A stretch of 64,000 nucleotides of DNA from Megalonaias nervosa (GCA_016617855.1 JAECUM010096252.1:1-64000); one strand, 5' to 3'; positions 1 through 9,540 are shown, counted from the first letter of the stretch. Translations and numbers: made by a program. The notes: generated from the sequence alone by a model not told the origin.

Positions 1-37
1 AACTTAACGATATCATAGTAGTTTTGACGGAGTCGTA

Positions 38-573
38 TTAGTGACGATCTGCTGAAGTAACTCCCTGTCTGTCATTATTATTATCATCATTATTTAATTC
101 ATTAAAATCATTAGCGATCACCTTAAAAGCGTTATCATAGGTTTTCATCATCATCGCGAATTCAGTATCGGATATTTCACCATCACTAACACACGAAGAA
201 ACGTACAAAGATAGTTTAGAACATGCCTCTGCCACTGTATGTAATTTAATCATATAATCGTGCAATTTAGCATTTGTACAGGTATCTATCTTTTTGGCTA
301 TAATACCGAGAACACCAGCAATAGTCGCTGATGCTGAAACAATGATGGTTATAACAGTAGGTGCTGTCATCGTCAATGTTGATAATAATAATCCTGTTCC
401 AGCAATAACAGCAGAAACCGAGTAAACAACTACATCAATAACAACTATACGCCTTTTGTATTTTTTATTTTCGTGTTATAATAGTCGATAAAATTATTTA
501 GTTTAGTCAGACGCTCATATACTTGATTGCATCTGTAACGTTGAACGTCGATGCGAGACTGAGGTTGATCCAT
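38..573 (-). pseudogene. Polinton A two-TM membrane protein, frameshifted
   Basis: The gene starts at the ATG at 573-571 (MDQPQSRIDV...). It runs about 40 codons to a TAG, then continues one frame over near 445. The downstream frame is open to 38 and holds two adjacent hydrophobic segments, the second including TVITIIVSASATIAGVLGII. A charged, Asn/Asp-rich C-terminus follows. Element D has a protein with the same plan at 50200-50687, also placed beyond the fibre gene. That shared position argues the whole region was one gene. The likely role is a virion or host-membrane hairpin protein; that is inference. I do not recognise a named family. The break may be a real mutation or a single-base assembly error. 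Confidence 0.55.
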
Positions 574-583
574 TATTGTTATA

Positions 584-883
584 TTAAGTGACTAATTGCG
601 GTGTTTCAGCTACAAATTCCAAACACCACCAGAAAGACGTTCCGGTTATTGTTTGATCATCTGCTTCCAGTAAAAATATTTCTTCAGCATCCTTATTTAA
701 CACTATAGATACAACTCCAGAGAAAGCATCTGTTGAATGACGCCACGGAAATGTTGTAGTATAAATTTTAAACTTTGCAGAGCTAAAGATAGATAGTCTA
801 TAAACACCAGTAACCTCCGCGGTATATTTAATAGTATTATTTTGCTGTGACCTTGTTGTTAGTCCCGATGCTACTGTGTACAC
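584..883 (-). CDS. small beta-rich protein, possible fibre-head subunit
   Basis: This is a 99-residue intact frame lying 6 bp downstream of the fibre gene. It is rich in alternating hydrophobic and aromatic residues, for example YRLSIFSSAKFKIYTTTF and ending SFWWCLEFVAETPQLVT. That pattern suggests a small jelly-roll or C1q/TNF-like fold. No membrane segment is seen. Its place directly after the fibre shaft gene, and the absence of a globular domain in that fibre, suggest a separately encoded head or a fibre-associated protein. No family is firmly recognised and the role is inference. Confidence 0.5.
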   Translation of the reverse strand: MYTVASGLTTRSQQNNTIKYTAEVTGVYRLSIFSSAKFKIYTTTFPWRHSTDAFSGVVSIVLNKDAEEIFLLEADDQTITGTSFWWCLEFVAETPQLVT

Positions 884-889
884 GATATT

Positions 890-1678
890 TTAAATTTGTC
901 TGTGTGGAATTTTAATCAGATTAGTTTTTTGAACAATATTAGGTATTCCACTGACAATATCATTGAGTTTCATGTTAACGTCGGAGAGTTTTATGTCAAC
1001 GATTGGTTGTTCCCCAAAAAAATCTTTAATGGTTTTGTTTACATTTCTACGAAAATTTAAGAACGTTTCTACATGTCTAGAGAAAGTATTACTGAGTGTA
1101 GTCATTTCGTCATCGATTTTTTTTAGAGGAATTTCCTTATCATCGACGTATTTCTTCGTCGCAGCATCAAAATCAGATTCTGGGGTTCTAAGATTATTAA
1201 TACCATTATTATTCATATTAAGAAATGCACGCATTATACCGCCGTTGGCTAATACGTACTTAGATTCTTGATCGTCGACATATTTCTTTGTTGCAGGGTC
1301 TGTATCTGCGACTGGGTTTCCAAGGTCTATAATTTTATTTTGATTCATAATAATGTCACCCGTGAACAAATCACCAGCTTTCTTAATATAATCGATGACT
1401 GACGTACCGGAATCTTGTATTTTACCCTGATCAGTAAAAGTAACTATATTATTAACAACCTCATTAGGAACTCGTATAAGTACATCTGGCAGTTGTATAT
1501 TACTAGTTTTTAATCGTCCTTCCTTATACTGAAAAACAACTACTTCATTTTGATCAACACTGGTTATGTTTAATAAATCATCAATCTCATTTCTGAGCTG
1601 ATCGAGAGTTGCGTATTTAGATAAATCAGCTTGCTGCTGAGCTTTACCACGAGAAGATCTTCCATAAATATCCACCAT
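890..1678 (-). CDS. phage-like fibre protein of Polinton A
   Basis: This is a 262-residue intact frame. Residues about 95-185 hold two copies of a repeat seen in phage tail fibres: an Asn-rich beta turn (MNQNKIIDLGNP, MNNNGINNLRTP) followed by ATKKYVDD. The N-terminus resembles a virion-anchoring segment. The C-terminus (about 190-262) is helical and may trimerise. Element D carries a longer fibre with more repeats at 51992-53527, with the same linkage to a membrane protein. By analogy with phage and Polinton fibres it should mediate attachment to the host surface, but no receptor can be read from the sequence. Confidence 0.75.
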   Translation of the reverse strand: MVDIYGRSSRGKAQQQADLSKYATLDQLRNEIDDLLNITSVDQNEVVVFQYKEGRLKTSNIQLPDVLIRVPNEVVNNIVTFTDQGKIQDSGTSVIDYIKKAGDLFTGDIIMNQNKIIDLGNPVADTDPATKKYVDDQESKYVLANGGIMRAFLNMNNNGINNLRTPESDFDAATKKYVDDKEIPLKKIDDEMTTLSNTFSRHVETFLNFRRNVNKTIKDFFGEQPIVDIKLSDVNMKLNDIVSGIPNIVQKTNLIKIPHRQI

Positions 1679-1686
1679 TATATTTA

Positions 1687-2100
1687 CTAATGTCTGTTTA
1701 AATGTGACAACGTAGTATATTCATGTACAACTTTGTGAGGTGGTTTTGTTGATTCTGATACAGCATCAAGTACATTAAGTACTTCTCGACCACATATTGG
1801 TGGATCAGTTAATGTTTGTGTTGGTAACGTTGAATACCATATTGGAGTACTTTGATCGCCGCCAATATACTTTAAGAATTCTTTTGGTGGAGCTAGTCCA
1901 TATGAATCAAAATAAATAATTCCACGTGGATCAATTGCATAAGCGACCCAATGCGTGCCAGGTCCAGAGTTTTCATCGAGATTAATAATACCGGTTTCAA
2001 TATTGTTTGGTTGTTTCGGTAATTGATCACGCATAAAAACTCCTCTAAATTTTTTTATTTTTAATTTTTTAGCAGCATCTAGTAAATCAAAATTGGACAT
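1687..2100 (-). CDS. adenain-like (C5/Ulp1-fold) virion maturation protease
   Basis: The frame is open from 2151, but I prefer the ATG at 2100 (MSNFDLLDAAKKL). It lies just past the stop of the upstream gene, and the element D homologue has the matching N-terminal block (LSNFDIIEKL). The catalytic triad is visible: His in GTHWVAYAID, acidic residue in IYFDSYGL, and Cys in PPICGREVLNVL. Length (about 137 residues) is short for an adenovirus protease but usual for Polinton copies. The family cleaves capsid and core precursors inside the assembling virion. It sits downstream of the pX-like gene, as in element D. The frame is intact. Confidence 0.85.
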   Translation of the reverse strand: MSNFDLLDAAKKLKIKKFRGVFMRDQLPKQPNNIETGIINLDENSGPGTHWVAYAIDPRGIIYFDSYGLAPPKEFLKYIGGDQSTPIWYSTLPTQTLTDPPICGREVLNVLDAVSESTKPPHKVVHEYTTLSHLNRH

Positions 2101-2108
2101 AGGAGATA

Positions 2109-2579
2109 TTAGTAAACTGTCCCTGGTAATCTTAGGCCTTTTCCGTACCATGAATGTGGAGTCCCTGGCAATCTTAGACCCCTTCCCTTTTTTTTGATTC
2201 CCTTTCCTGTTGCTTTCTTTAATGCCATTCCAGCAGCGGTTCCGACAGCGCCTAATGCAGCTGCTTTTGCAACAGCTGGGGCTGCAGCGGCTATTAATGC
2301 TGGTGTAGCAGCAAGAAGTGGAAATATACCACCCGTCTTAATGATATCTTTAATGGCATCCGCAGAAAGATTAAGTTTTGTACCTTTATTTGATTTTTTG
2401 GCTTCATTGAAATGCCTGAGCTGACGTTCCGTAAGAGATAATTTATTTGAGCCACTCATCTGCTCTTTCTTTAGCAATATTTTTAATCCACAGTTATTTT
2501 TTGATGCTGATTGTATCCTTTTAATCTGACCAGGAGTCAGACTAACACTAACGTGATTATATGACATTATAATATTCAT
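2109..2579 (-). CDS. pX-like minor virion protein
   Basis: This is 156 residues, intact. The N-terminal part has two copies of a motif of the type L-T-x-x-Q-I/L (SLTPGQIKRI, SLTERQLRHF). A Gly-Gly-Ile/Phe-Pro hydrophobic stretch follows (KTGGIFPLL, then Ala-rich). The C-terminus is basic, with the element GLRLPGTP repeated as GLRLPGTV. Element D splits the same features over two adjacent genes (58014-58412 and 58436-58702). A basic region plus a GGI-P hydrophobic segment resembles the adenovirus core protein pX, a genome-condensing precursor cut by the viral protease. Homology is inferred from motif and position between MCP and protease. Confidence 0.65.
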   Translation of the reverse strand: MNIIMSYNHVSVSLTPGQIKRIQSASKNNCGLKILLKKEQMSGSNKLSLTERQLRHFNEAKKSNKGTKLNLSADAIKDIIKTGGIFPLLAATPALIAAAAPAVAKAAALGAVGTAAGMALKKATGKGIKKKGRGLRLPGTPHSWYGKGLRLPGTVY

Positions 2580-2590
2580 AAACGATCTAA

Positions 2591-3962
2591 TTACATGTTT
2601 TCTACTGGAGCATCAACGACTTTCATTCGTCCACCAACACCTTCAAGTAACATTGATTTATCGCTGAGTATGACAGCAATTGCTCTGTAATTAGGAATAA
2701 GTGGTGCTGGTGCTATTGGTAGTGTCACACGAGCTCGAAAATGTATATCGACTACTGACTGTCTGGTTAAATCTAAATGTTCGAGCGAAAAGTAATAAAT
2801 TGGATATAGGGTTGTAAAATCCAATTGTGATATTTGTAAATCAGTATCAATATTTTGATCACGACCCATGAACGTCATTAGACGATGATATGCACGTGCT
2901 ACATGATTTTGATCGAAATTCAGTAATATATCCTCGGATGGTTCTTGATGTCCATTTATCCTTAAAGAAACCTCGGAAACACCAAGTTTGTCAAATATCA
3001 TTATGCTTTCATCTTGATCGTTTACTCGTGCAGCATTTTGAAGCACAATAAATATATGTCGCGGTGCAGAAACACCTTGCTGAGAAGCTATTTGCCATGT
3101 AAATAAACCATTAATATTACTCTGAACAGCATCTGTGGTCATTGTTAACCACGATAATGCTGATTTACCACCTTGATTCATAAAAGAGAGTAGACGATCT
3201 TCTTCAGTTATTGATGGAGTCATTACTGGCATCCACAATGAAAGTTTTGTCAGAATTACTCTACCAGGATCAGTACCAGCGGATCGCCAGATTGCATCAT
3301 CGTCGGTTGCTTTTCGTACAAGTACAACTGTGTGCTTAGCTCCGAAAATGACTTTTCTGACATTTCTGCAAAATCCAAATATATGTGACAGTGGAATGGC
3401 ACATGAAAATGCTCTTCTTCCACCACGCAACATTGCTCGACGTGATCTAAATCCCAAGTTAAAATCTGCATCTACATTAATAATCATACTTTGTACATCC
3501 GCATCGGCGTTTCCAGCAAAATTTCTTGGTCGTCTTATTTCATATTGTTGATGCTCTGGAGAATTAGAAGTATCTTTTACAAACATCATTGACGGGCCAG
3601 CCGATCTTGAATAATCGTCGCTGTATCTTGCAAGGCCAAGTATTGTCGTTGCAACGTCAACGTCTTTCTGAATTGATTCAATATTTTTACCATCAATCAT
3701 GTACGTTGCGCTATCAAATAACGCCATAATACCATTATTAACAAAACCGACACTAACATCACCTCCATATGCTACTGGTAATGCAGGATTAGCGATATTT
3801 AAAATTTCACCTTCACCTTGTATCCTGAACCTGTAGTTCAATTCGTCCACGCTGATCTGGAATTCGAGCGTCATAAGAATAATATTGATAATCACGCACA
3901 GACTCATCTTTAAGTACTGGTGCGTCCATGTCAAATGCTGGATCAGATATGCGCTTAAACAT
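2591..3962 (-). pseudogene. Polinton A major capsid protein (double jelly-roll), one frameshift
   Basis: The start is the ATG at 3962 (MFKRISDPAF). This frame ends about 45 codons in, and the rest lies in another frame open down to 2591, so one indel falls at about 3820-3860. Residues shared with the element D capsid protein include ATTILGLARYSDDYSR, the pair HIFGFCRN / TIFGFCRE, and LSLWMP followed by an acidic turn. The length of about 450 residues and the beta-rich character fit the Polinton double jelly-roll hexon-like capsid protein. The C-terminal half is intact, ending in DAPVENM. The 12-bp gap to the pX-like gene indicates a compact virus-like cluster. Confidence 0.85.
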
Positions 3963-3976
3963 ATTTATTATAATTA

Positions 3977-4472
3977 TTATCGTCTAAAACGAAGACCACT
4001 TCCTGCTATCAGACTAGCGGTTATATTTTTTTCTTTTTCTGACATTGGTACATCAGCCAACTCTGATAGCTTTTGATTAGCAACTTGATTTATTATTTTA
4101 CTGACATTTGCAGGCATTACTTCAGTACTAGGTAATTTTACTGGTTGAGGTTTTCGTCGTATTAATCGTGCTAACCTATCTTTGATCGCTGAAATGCTTT
4201 ACCAGCGAGATTACCAATAGCACCAATACCTTTTTCACGAACAACATCAATAGCTTTCATCCCAGTTGCTTTGCGATCGGTATTGCTTTTGGGGCTATCC
4301 TTCTAAATAGACCCTGAACAACATCACCTAGTCCATCTCCGTAGGTTGTTTTGTATACTGGTAATCGTGAGTTTATTACTCTGACCATGGTTGGTCCACG
4401 TTGAGTACCGTGTACGATCATTTTATTATAGTAATTGTATTTAATTACGTACTTAGTCACTGTAGTAGTCAT
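3977..4472 (-). pseudogene. pVI-like minor virion protein of Polinton A, fragmented
   Basis: The start is the ATG at 4472 (MTTTVTKYV). The first frame runs to 4257 and contains Gly-Asp-Gly-Leu-Gly followed by an amphipathic helix (VVQGLFRRIAPKAIPIAK). Downstream pieces in other frames (MKAIDVVREKGIGAIGNL; then RRKPQPVKLPSTEV to a C-terminus GSGLRFRR) complete about 160 residues, so at least two indels are present. Element D has the same kind of gene immediately before its capsid gene (56053-56477). The Gly-rich amphipathic segment resembles membrane-active minor capsid proteins of the adenovirus pVI type, which is an inference from pattern and position. Confidence 0.5.
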
Positions 4473-4479
4473 CGGCAAT

Positions 4480-5499
4480 TTAATTAATAAGAGACTGATA
4501 AACATCAACGTCCATGATACCGCCAGTAAATAATCGTCTGCAAATATCGGCTGCTTCATTAATTATTTCTGGAGAATTATTACCAGCTCGTTTTCCTCCG
4601 ATGAGGATTTCTAGTCGTTCAACATCGGCAAGGACGTTATTAGGACACGAAGTAACGAGACCACTTCCATGAGTAGTAAATCCACTTCCACTTACGTTGC
4701 CAGAAGAGGTGTCTGACGGCCAATATTCTTCTTCCTCCTCTTCCTTTTTGCTTGATTTTTGTTGTTTTGCTGGTAGTGGTGGTAATATTTGTGGCAATTG
4801 TTGTTGTGGTGGTGGTGATACTTGTTGTGGTAGTGGTGGTAGCAATGGTGATGGTGGTGATTTAAATCGTGGTTGTTTTCGTGGTTTTGGAGATTGTGGC
4901 AATTGTTTAATTTTTTCTTTCATATAGTTATGTACAGCCTCATCAAATTCATTAAAATCTTTAATATCTTTATTAGATCTAATTTCTGGAATATCAGTAT
5001 ATATTCGATATACATCCTTAATCCAATTGGCAGAGTTCAGAGATTTAACATGTTCTGGTTTTACATATTTTTGTCTTTCATAATATCCAAATGCGGCAAT
5101 ATCAAGTAATTGGTCTTTGTCCCTGATAGCAGCAATACCTTCAGGTGTAAATTTATCTATTATCTTAATTCTGGTTTTTGGTTGTTGTGGTTGTGGTTGT
5201 GGTTGAGCAGCAGCTATATCAGCTGGAAGTCCACGTAAAAGTCTTTTTGTCTGTTTTGTTCTTTCTGCTATTTTTCCAGTTGCCTCAGCGGTTTTCTCTA
5301 AAACAGGAAGAAGAGGTTTAGTTGTCTCTGTAATAGGTTTAAATAATAATTGTTTTGTATCCTCTTCAAATTCAACATGAGATTCTTGTCGTTCTTGTAA
5401 TTGTTGTCGAACAGCATCACGAACAGGTAAATATGTTCTAATTGCTTCTAGTCGCTCTTGTGCTAATCTAGCTGAATGAGGTTCTCCGATGACAACCAT
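4480..5499 (-). CDS. proline/glutamine-rich virion protein of Polinton A
   Basis: This is 339 residues, intact. The N-terminal 100 residues are helical and charged, with KPITETTKPLLPVLEKT. The middle has a conserved block (TPEGIAAIRDKDQLLDIAAF ... YVKPEHVKSLNSANWIKDVY). A long Pro/Gln tract and an acidic run (EEEEEEYWPSD) follow. The C-terminus is a helical domain (LADVERLEILIGGKRAG ... GIMDVDVYQSLIN). Element D has matching N- and C-terminal parts in two genes (54278-54749 and 54753-55341). Relic C at 43.7 kb is a fragment of the middle block. The protein is common in Polintons but I know no established function; a scaffold or minor virion role is a guess. Confidence 0.65.
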   Translation of the reverse strand: MVVIGEPHSARLAQERLEAIRTYLPVRDAVRQQLQERQESHVEFEEDTKQLLFKPITETTKPLLPVLEKTAEATGKIAERTKQTKRLLRGLPADIAAAQPQPQPQQPKTRIKIIDKFTPEGIAAIRDKDQLLDIAAFGYYERQKYVKPEHVKSLNSANWIKDVYRIYTDIPEIRSNKDIKDFNEFDEAVHNYMKEKIKQLPQSPKPRKQPRFKSPPSPLLPPLPQQVSPPPQQQLPQILPPLPAKQQKSSKKEEEEEEYWPSDTSSGNVSGSGFTTHGSGLVTSCPNNVLADVERLEILIGGKRAGNNSPEIINEAADICRRLFTGGIMDVDVYQSLIN

Positions 5500-5532
5500 A
5501 TTAATAATATTTATACTGACTATTTAATTACA

Positions 5533-5799
5533 GCAGCAGGCAGGGTGGCCGACAAAAATTAAGTGATCCGGCGAGTAAACTAAACGCATTATAACATAAA
5601 CAACAAAAAGTCAAAAATAAAATAACAAAAATGAGCTAAACCAAACGATTTATTATCCGTTTTTCAAACTATATGGTAATAATAAAAGTTAGAAGGTTCG
5701 GTTTAGTGTTATTGACATTATTTTTTCAGCCCCTGTAGGAACCTTTATTTTTGTAAAATAAGGTCACGTACAAAGTGGTCTGTTCACCCTGCCTGCTGC
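5533..5799. mobile_element. 267-bp MITE-like insertion with perfect 15-bp inverted termini
   Basis: The two ends, 5533-5547 (GCAGCAGGCAGGGTG) and 5785-5799, are perfect inverted complements. A 6-bp direct repeat ATTACA lies at 5527-5532 and at 5803-5808, offset by three bases on the right. The interior is AT-rich with no open frame. It sits between the structural genes and the helicase remnant of element A, where ATPase or replication genes might be expected. It could be a small non-autonomous DNA transposon, or a remnant of inverted termini from an integrated element. Confidence 0.5.
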
Positions 5800-6080
5800 T
5801 TCATTACACATCAAACTTGCGAACGATATACTTATTGTTTTTCTGAATTTATTAGGGACGAAGTTGAGGGATATAACATACAAGAAAGACATACACACCC
5901 TGACTTTGCCATGGACAGAACAAGTCAAGTAGTACAAGAAATACAGTTATGATGACACAAAAAAATAATCGCGGCAGTTATGTAATATTACGCAGTAACA
6001 AGCGATGAAACTGATTAATTACTCTAGGGGTGAAAGCATTGCTTGACCGAAGTTATCTCCCTTCATGTGTGTAATACTGA

Positions 6081-6791
6081 AATGTTATTCTTTTGTTCGA
6101 AAAGTTTGTAGATTATTACGAAGAAATAACTGATAATCATAGAGCTATTGATGAACCACTGAAAGAATTTAAAAAGTTATTCAGACTGCAACCGGATAAG
6201 ATTCAATGTGAGATAATACGTAAAGTAATTTCAGATATAAATGATTTTTGGAACTTGTGGAGGCCAGCTGATTTAATTGTTGCAAGTAGAAAGATAGTTC
6301 GGGATACACTTCAACAACAATTATTTCTGTTACATAAAGACAAATTTTCAAATCTACCTGTACCATTGTGTTATCGCCCAGCAGATACTCGACGACAGGA
6401 TATCGGTGTTCAAATTCCTGGAATTAATGAGAAACAAAATCTTGCAATAAATGATATTGTTTTAGTTTCTGTCAGTGCTGTTGAGAGCGCGTTAGCTATG
6501 GATAAAACTCCATGGACTCTAGGATACACTATAACGATTCATTCGTCACAAGGATTAACTATCTCGGATACTAATATTTGGATTGTTGATGATCGTATTG
6601 AATGGTCAAATTTAGTTTACCTCGCAGTGTCTCGAGTCAGAAGAATATCCCAGCTGCGGAGGGTTATCATAGACTTCACCGACACCGATGATGTAGTTAA
6701 CAGCGAAGTTGTTAAGAAAAAATTATCTGGTTATAAACAATGTGACAAAAAAACAAACGCGACTTTGATCTCGATGCTGAATTTATCATGA
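6081..6791 (+). pseudogene. SF1 helicase C-terminal half (RecD/Pif1-like), 5' truncated
   Basis: An open frame of about 235 residues follows a stop at 6078-6080. No ATG precedes the conserved region, and no Walker A or B motif lies upstream. The C-terminal motifs are clear: LGYTITIHSSQGLT (motif V/VI region of SF1 helicases) and WSNLVYLAVSRVR (motif VI with the arginine). It therefore represents the second RecA-like domain of a DNA helicase. It ends by an ATGA overlap into the HNH gene, as in compact viral operons. The missing N-terminus suggests deletion near the 267-bp insertion. A helicase is not standard Polinton content, so the source could be a viral relative. Confidence 0.7.
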
Positions 6792-6979
6792 CACTGAAAC
6801 AACAACAGAATAATCACTGTGCGAGCTGTAACACAGTACTGTTGTGGCAGTATTCGAAAAATAATCCAAGACAGTTTACCGTAGATAGAATTAATAGTAG
6901 TCTTGGTCACTCACGCGAAAATGTGATGCTAACCTGTCTTGAATGTAATCGACGTCGAGGAGCCAGTTTACAAAAGTGA
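6788..6979 (+). CDS. small HNH/endonuclease VII-like nuclease
   Basis: This is 63 residues. The motif order is C-x2-C (CASCNT), a DRI-N core (FTVDRINSSLGHSRENV), then C-x2-C followed by Arg (LTCLECNRRRG). It is the minimal zinc-containing HNH finger seen in phage-type nucleases. The start overlaps the helicase stop (ATGA), which implies translational coupling or a former fusion. The 3' end overlaps the convergent integrase stop by about 12 bp, placing all three in one element. A role in DNA nicking or processing during replication or integration is inferred. The frame is intact. Confidence 0.75.
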   Translation: MTLKQQQNNHCASCNTVLLWQYSKNNPRQFTVDRINSSLGHSRENVMLTCLECNRRRGASLQK

Positions 6980-7486
6980 AGGTGGTGGTAACTGTATATC
7001 TTCAGGAATTACTTGTAATTGCTCGCGTATAAATCCACGTTGAGGAGCAGTTGAATCTAGTCTGTAGATTGCAGGTCAACCCGTGGATCTTACCACGCTG
7101 GAAATTTTATGTGTGTTCACACTCCAGATAGAATCAGTTGCTCTTTTCTTACCCCTTTCAAGTTTACCAGGTTCATAAAAGGATCTTACAGTCACATTAG
7201 TTAGTACTGGTTGTTTTGAGGAAGAGTCATGTCGCTGTATTGGTATATATTTCTTTGCAATTACGCTGATGAGTTTCATAGAAATTGCACGAGTAATTTC
7301 ATTATTTAACGCAGCTATCGCATTTGGTAGTCTTGCAACCCATTCAAGGATCTTTTGTCTTTCTGAACTTTATTTAGGGATATTTCCAGCGCATATTGAT
7401 ATCCGAATAACCGCTTAGCAAGTGTTTGATTAAATTGTTCAATGATAGCCTGATCAAGATGAATTGCGGTATGTCCTCGTCTGATT
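6968..7486 (-). pseudogene. rve integrase C-terminal part, Polinton A type
   Basis: Three frames together give the end of a retroviral-type integrase. One piece is at about 7360-7486 (HTAIHLDQAIIEQFNQTLAK, which includes the catalytic-Glu helix IIEQFNQTL). A second piece is at about 7076-7350 (WVARLPNAIAALNN, then YEPGKLERGKKRATDSIWS). The C-terminus is at 6968-7076 (PAIYRLDS, GFIREQLQVIPED). Frameshifts lie near 7350 and 7076. The catalytic core is cut off by the (TA)n tract at about 7490. The YxPGxLxGGxRRATDxxWS signature matches integrases widespread in invertebrate genomes. It is not the same type as the element D integrase. Confidence 0.75.
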
Positions 7487-7487
7487 T

Positions 7488-7488
<1 letters not shown>

Positions 7489-7556
<68 letters not shown>
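7489..7556. repeat. (TA)n microsatellite
   Basis: A run of about 65 bp of alternating TA. It truncates the integrase remnant, and coding similarity stops at its left edge. Confidence 0.95.
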
Positions 7557-7557
<1 letters not shown>

Positions 7558-8640
7558 GGCTAAGGAGTATTTCCACTGGGCCGAGTTCCCATAATCAAAC
7601 AAGTAATCACAAAAATCTAAGAATTTCTTAAAACTGGGTGCTATAACCAAATGCGCATAATCCAAATTTATTACATTATCCCGGCCTTCAAAAGATCACT
7701 CGTTTTCGAGTGACTCAAACGTCTCAGTTATGTGGTCTGATCAAAATTAATTACTTTCCCTAAAATCAACCACCAACCGATGAAAGATTCCCAAACATGA
7801 TTAAGATAAAACTCAGAATCAGTGGGATTGTTTCTAATAACCCGTCACTCACTTCCTTAGATAAACTTTTCTGGGAATTACTGATTGCTTATAAGTAAAC
7901 TAAATGTCAACAATTAACACAAAATAACCAAGTTGAATCCAACATGAAAATGTTCCGACCCTATCCGGCTTCAAACTCTCTCATAACAATCCTCGGAATA
8001 CACCTCAGAAAAGACTTCTCTACACATAGGTCTCTAACAAGACAATAAATGTAACACAGGACCATTCCTGTTTACCTGAAAAACTCTGGTCTGGAGTTTG
8101 GGTTTCCACCAGGATAACACGTCTCCCAATAAAACTGAACGCACCTCAGCAAAATATACTTTTCAGTCTTTGTCAGCCGATCCTATCTTCCTACAACTAA
8201 CTCACTACTAATTGACCAATGCTACAGCGACCAAACATGGCTCTAAGAGAATCCACTCCCGAAAGCAAGAGGTTGAACACCATCACGTAATCGATTCAAC
8301 TATTAGGTGGTGTGCAGTACCATTACTTCATGCTGATAATTATTTGTCATGTGCTATGAATTGTAGTTCCGAACTTCCCAAATGAACACTATTCTTTCCA
8401 AGCAGACAATTCAAACTATGCATGATGGAAACCACACTGGACCATCACGATTGTCAAGATGGTAGCGAACTGCTTTCAAAATACACTGTACGAAGCAATT
8501 TCAAACTGGCAAGTCGGTAGCAGGTCAAAGACAATGCAACACAGGAACATTCATGTTTACAACGAGATTAGAGAATGCGTTCTTCAGAGAATAACACGTC
8601 TCTTACAAACCTCAAAAACAAGTCAACCATGACTTCAACG
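7557..8640. other. non-coding spacer with degenerate repeats
   Basis: No supported gene. Two segments about 490 bp apart (8040-8130 and 8525-8610) share blocks such as acacagga(c/a)catt and ataacacgtctc, suggesting an old duplication or LTR-like remnant flanking the Ty3 element. I could not define LTR ends. The boundary of element A must fall here or at the (TA)n tract. Confidence 0.4.
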
Positions 8641-8642
8641 TC

Positions 8643-9400
8643 CAAACTGGCGTGCTTCCTCGTTGTTCTCCCAAATTGCCTTTCTATAATCCGACACAAA
8701 TCGATTCAGATTCTTTGGGGCCTCGTCTGGTGTTTTGCCAACTAGAAGATCCGTTGGGAGAATAACGTCTCGACCCAGCATCAGCTTGTTAGGGTGAATC
8801 CGGAGGAAGTGTCCTCAGATGCACGATAGACCATGCTCGTAAGAGAAAGGTACTGGTCCCAGTCTTTTGATTTATCACCAACGAATGCTGCCAGCATCTG
8901 GCATAAAGTTCGGTTATACCGTTCCTCCACCTTATTACATTTTGGATGATAGGGAGACGTTCGTGTCTTCTTAATCCCTAACATTACACGAAGTTCTTTG
9001 AATATACGGCAATTTCAAACTGTCGGCCTTGGTCAGATAACAGTTTACGAGTCACGCCAAATCTACAAATAAAATTATCCAGCAACGCTCTTGCAAACGT
9101 GGTGGCTTTAATATTAGTCAGAGGCACCGCCTCTGTCCACTTAGAGAAATTATTTCCAATTACAAGGATGTATGCAGTTCCTTCCTTCGTCTTTTTAAGA
9201 TGTCCCAGAATATCGAGGGCTACGAGCTCTCCTGCTTCCCAGGCAGTTATGCCCTGAAGTTTCGCTCGGAGCTTTTGATTGCGATTTTTGTGCCGAGCGC
9301 AAACGGAGCACGGAGCACAGTACTCACGAATATCATCCCTCATACCGGGCCAAAAGTAAAGTTGGCTCACTTTACTGAGGGTTTTCTCGACACCTAAATG
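8643..9400 (-). pseudogene. Ty3/gypsy A integrase
   Basis: The zinc-binding part shows YFWPGMRDDIREYCAPCSVC. The core shows VALDILGHLKKTKEG (first Asp) and RKLLSDQGRQFE (second Asp). The third acidic residue lies in HPKCNKVEERYNRTL, which is in a separate frame after a break near 8984. The last coding trace is a tail resembling TPDEAPKNLNRFVSDYRKAI near 8650-8740. Within the family this enzyme inserts retrotransposon cDNA. The frame breaks make it non-functional. Confidence 0.85.
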
Positions 9401-9540
9401 TTCCCCGGCAGCTCCATCGTGGCATTGCTTTAAGACTTCTTGCCGCCATCTGTATGGTACACGATGAAACTTTTAACTGGCTTACCGGAACGATGTAGCC
9501 AATCTCGCACAAGCATCTGGTCTGACATCTCTACTAATTT

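Noticed and set aside
963..1271. Plus-strand 102-residue frame
   Set aside because: Antisense shadow of the fibre gene on the minus strand.
4697..4927. Gly/Cys-rich plus-strand frame
   Set aside because: Antisense of the Pro/Gln tract of the virion protein.
1..7500. Intact endogenous virus able to form particles
   Set aside because: MCP, pVI-like, membrane protein and integrase carry frameshifts, and penton, ATPase and polymerase are not visible.
7315..7665. 116-residue minus-strand frame as a single gene
   Set aside because: Its middle is a (TA)n tract read as Tyr-Ile repeats. Only the part left of the tract is integrase; the rest is non-coding flank.
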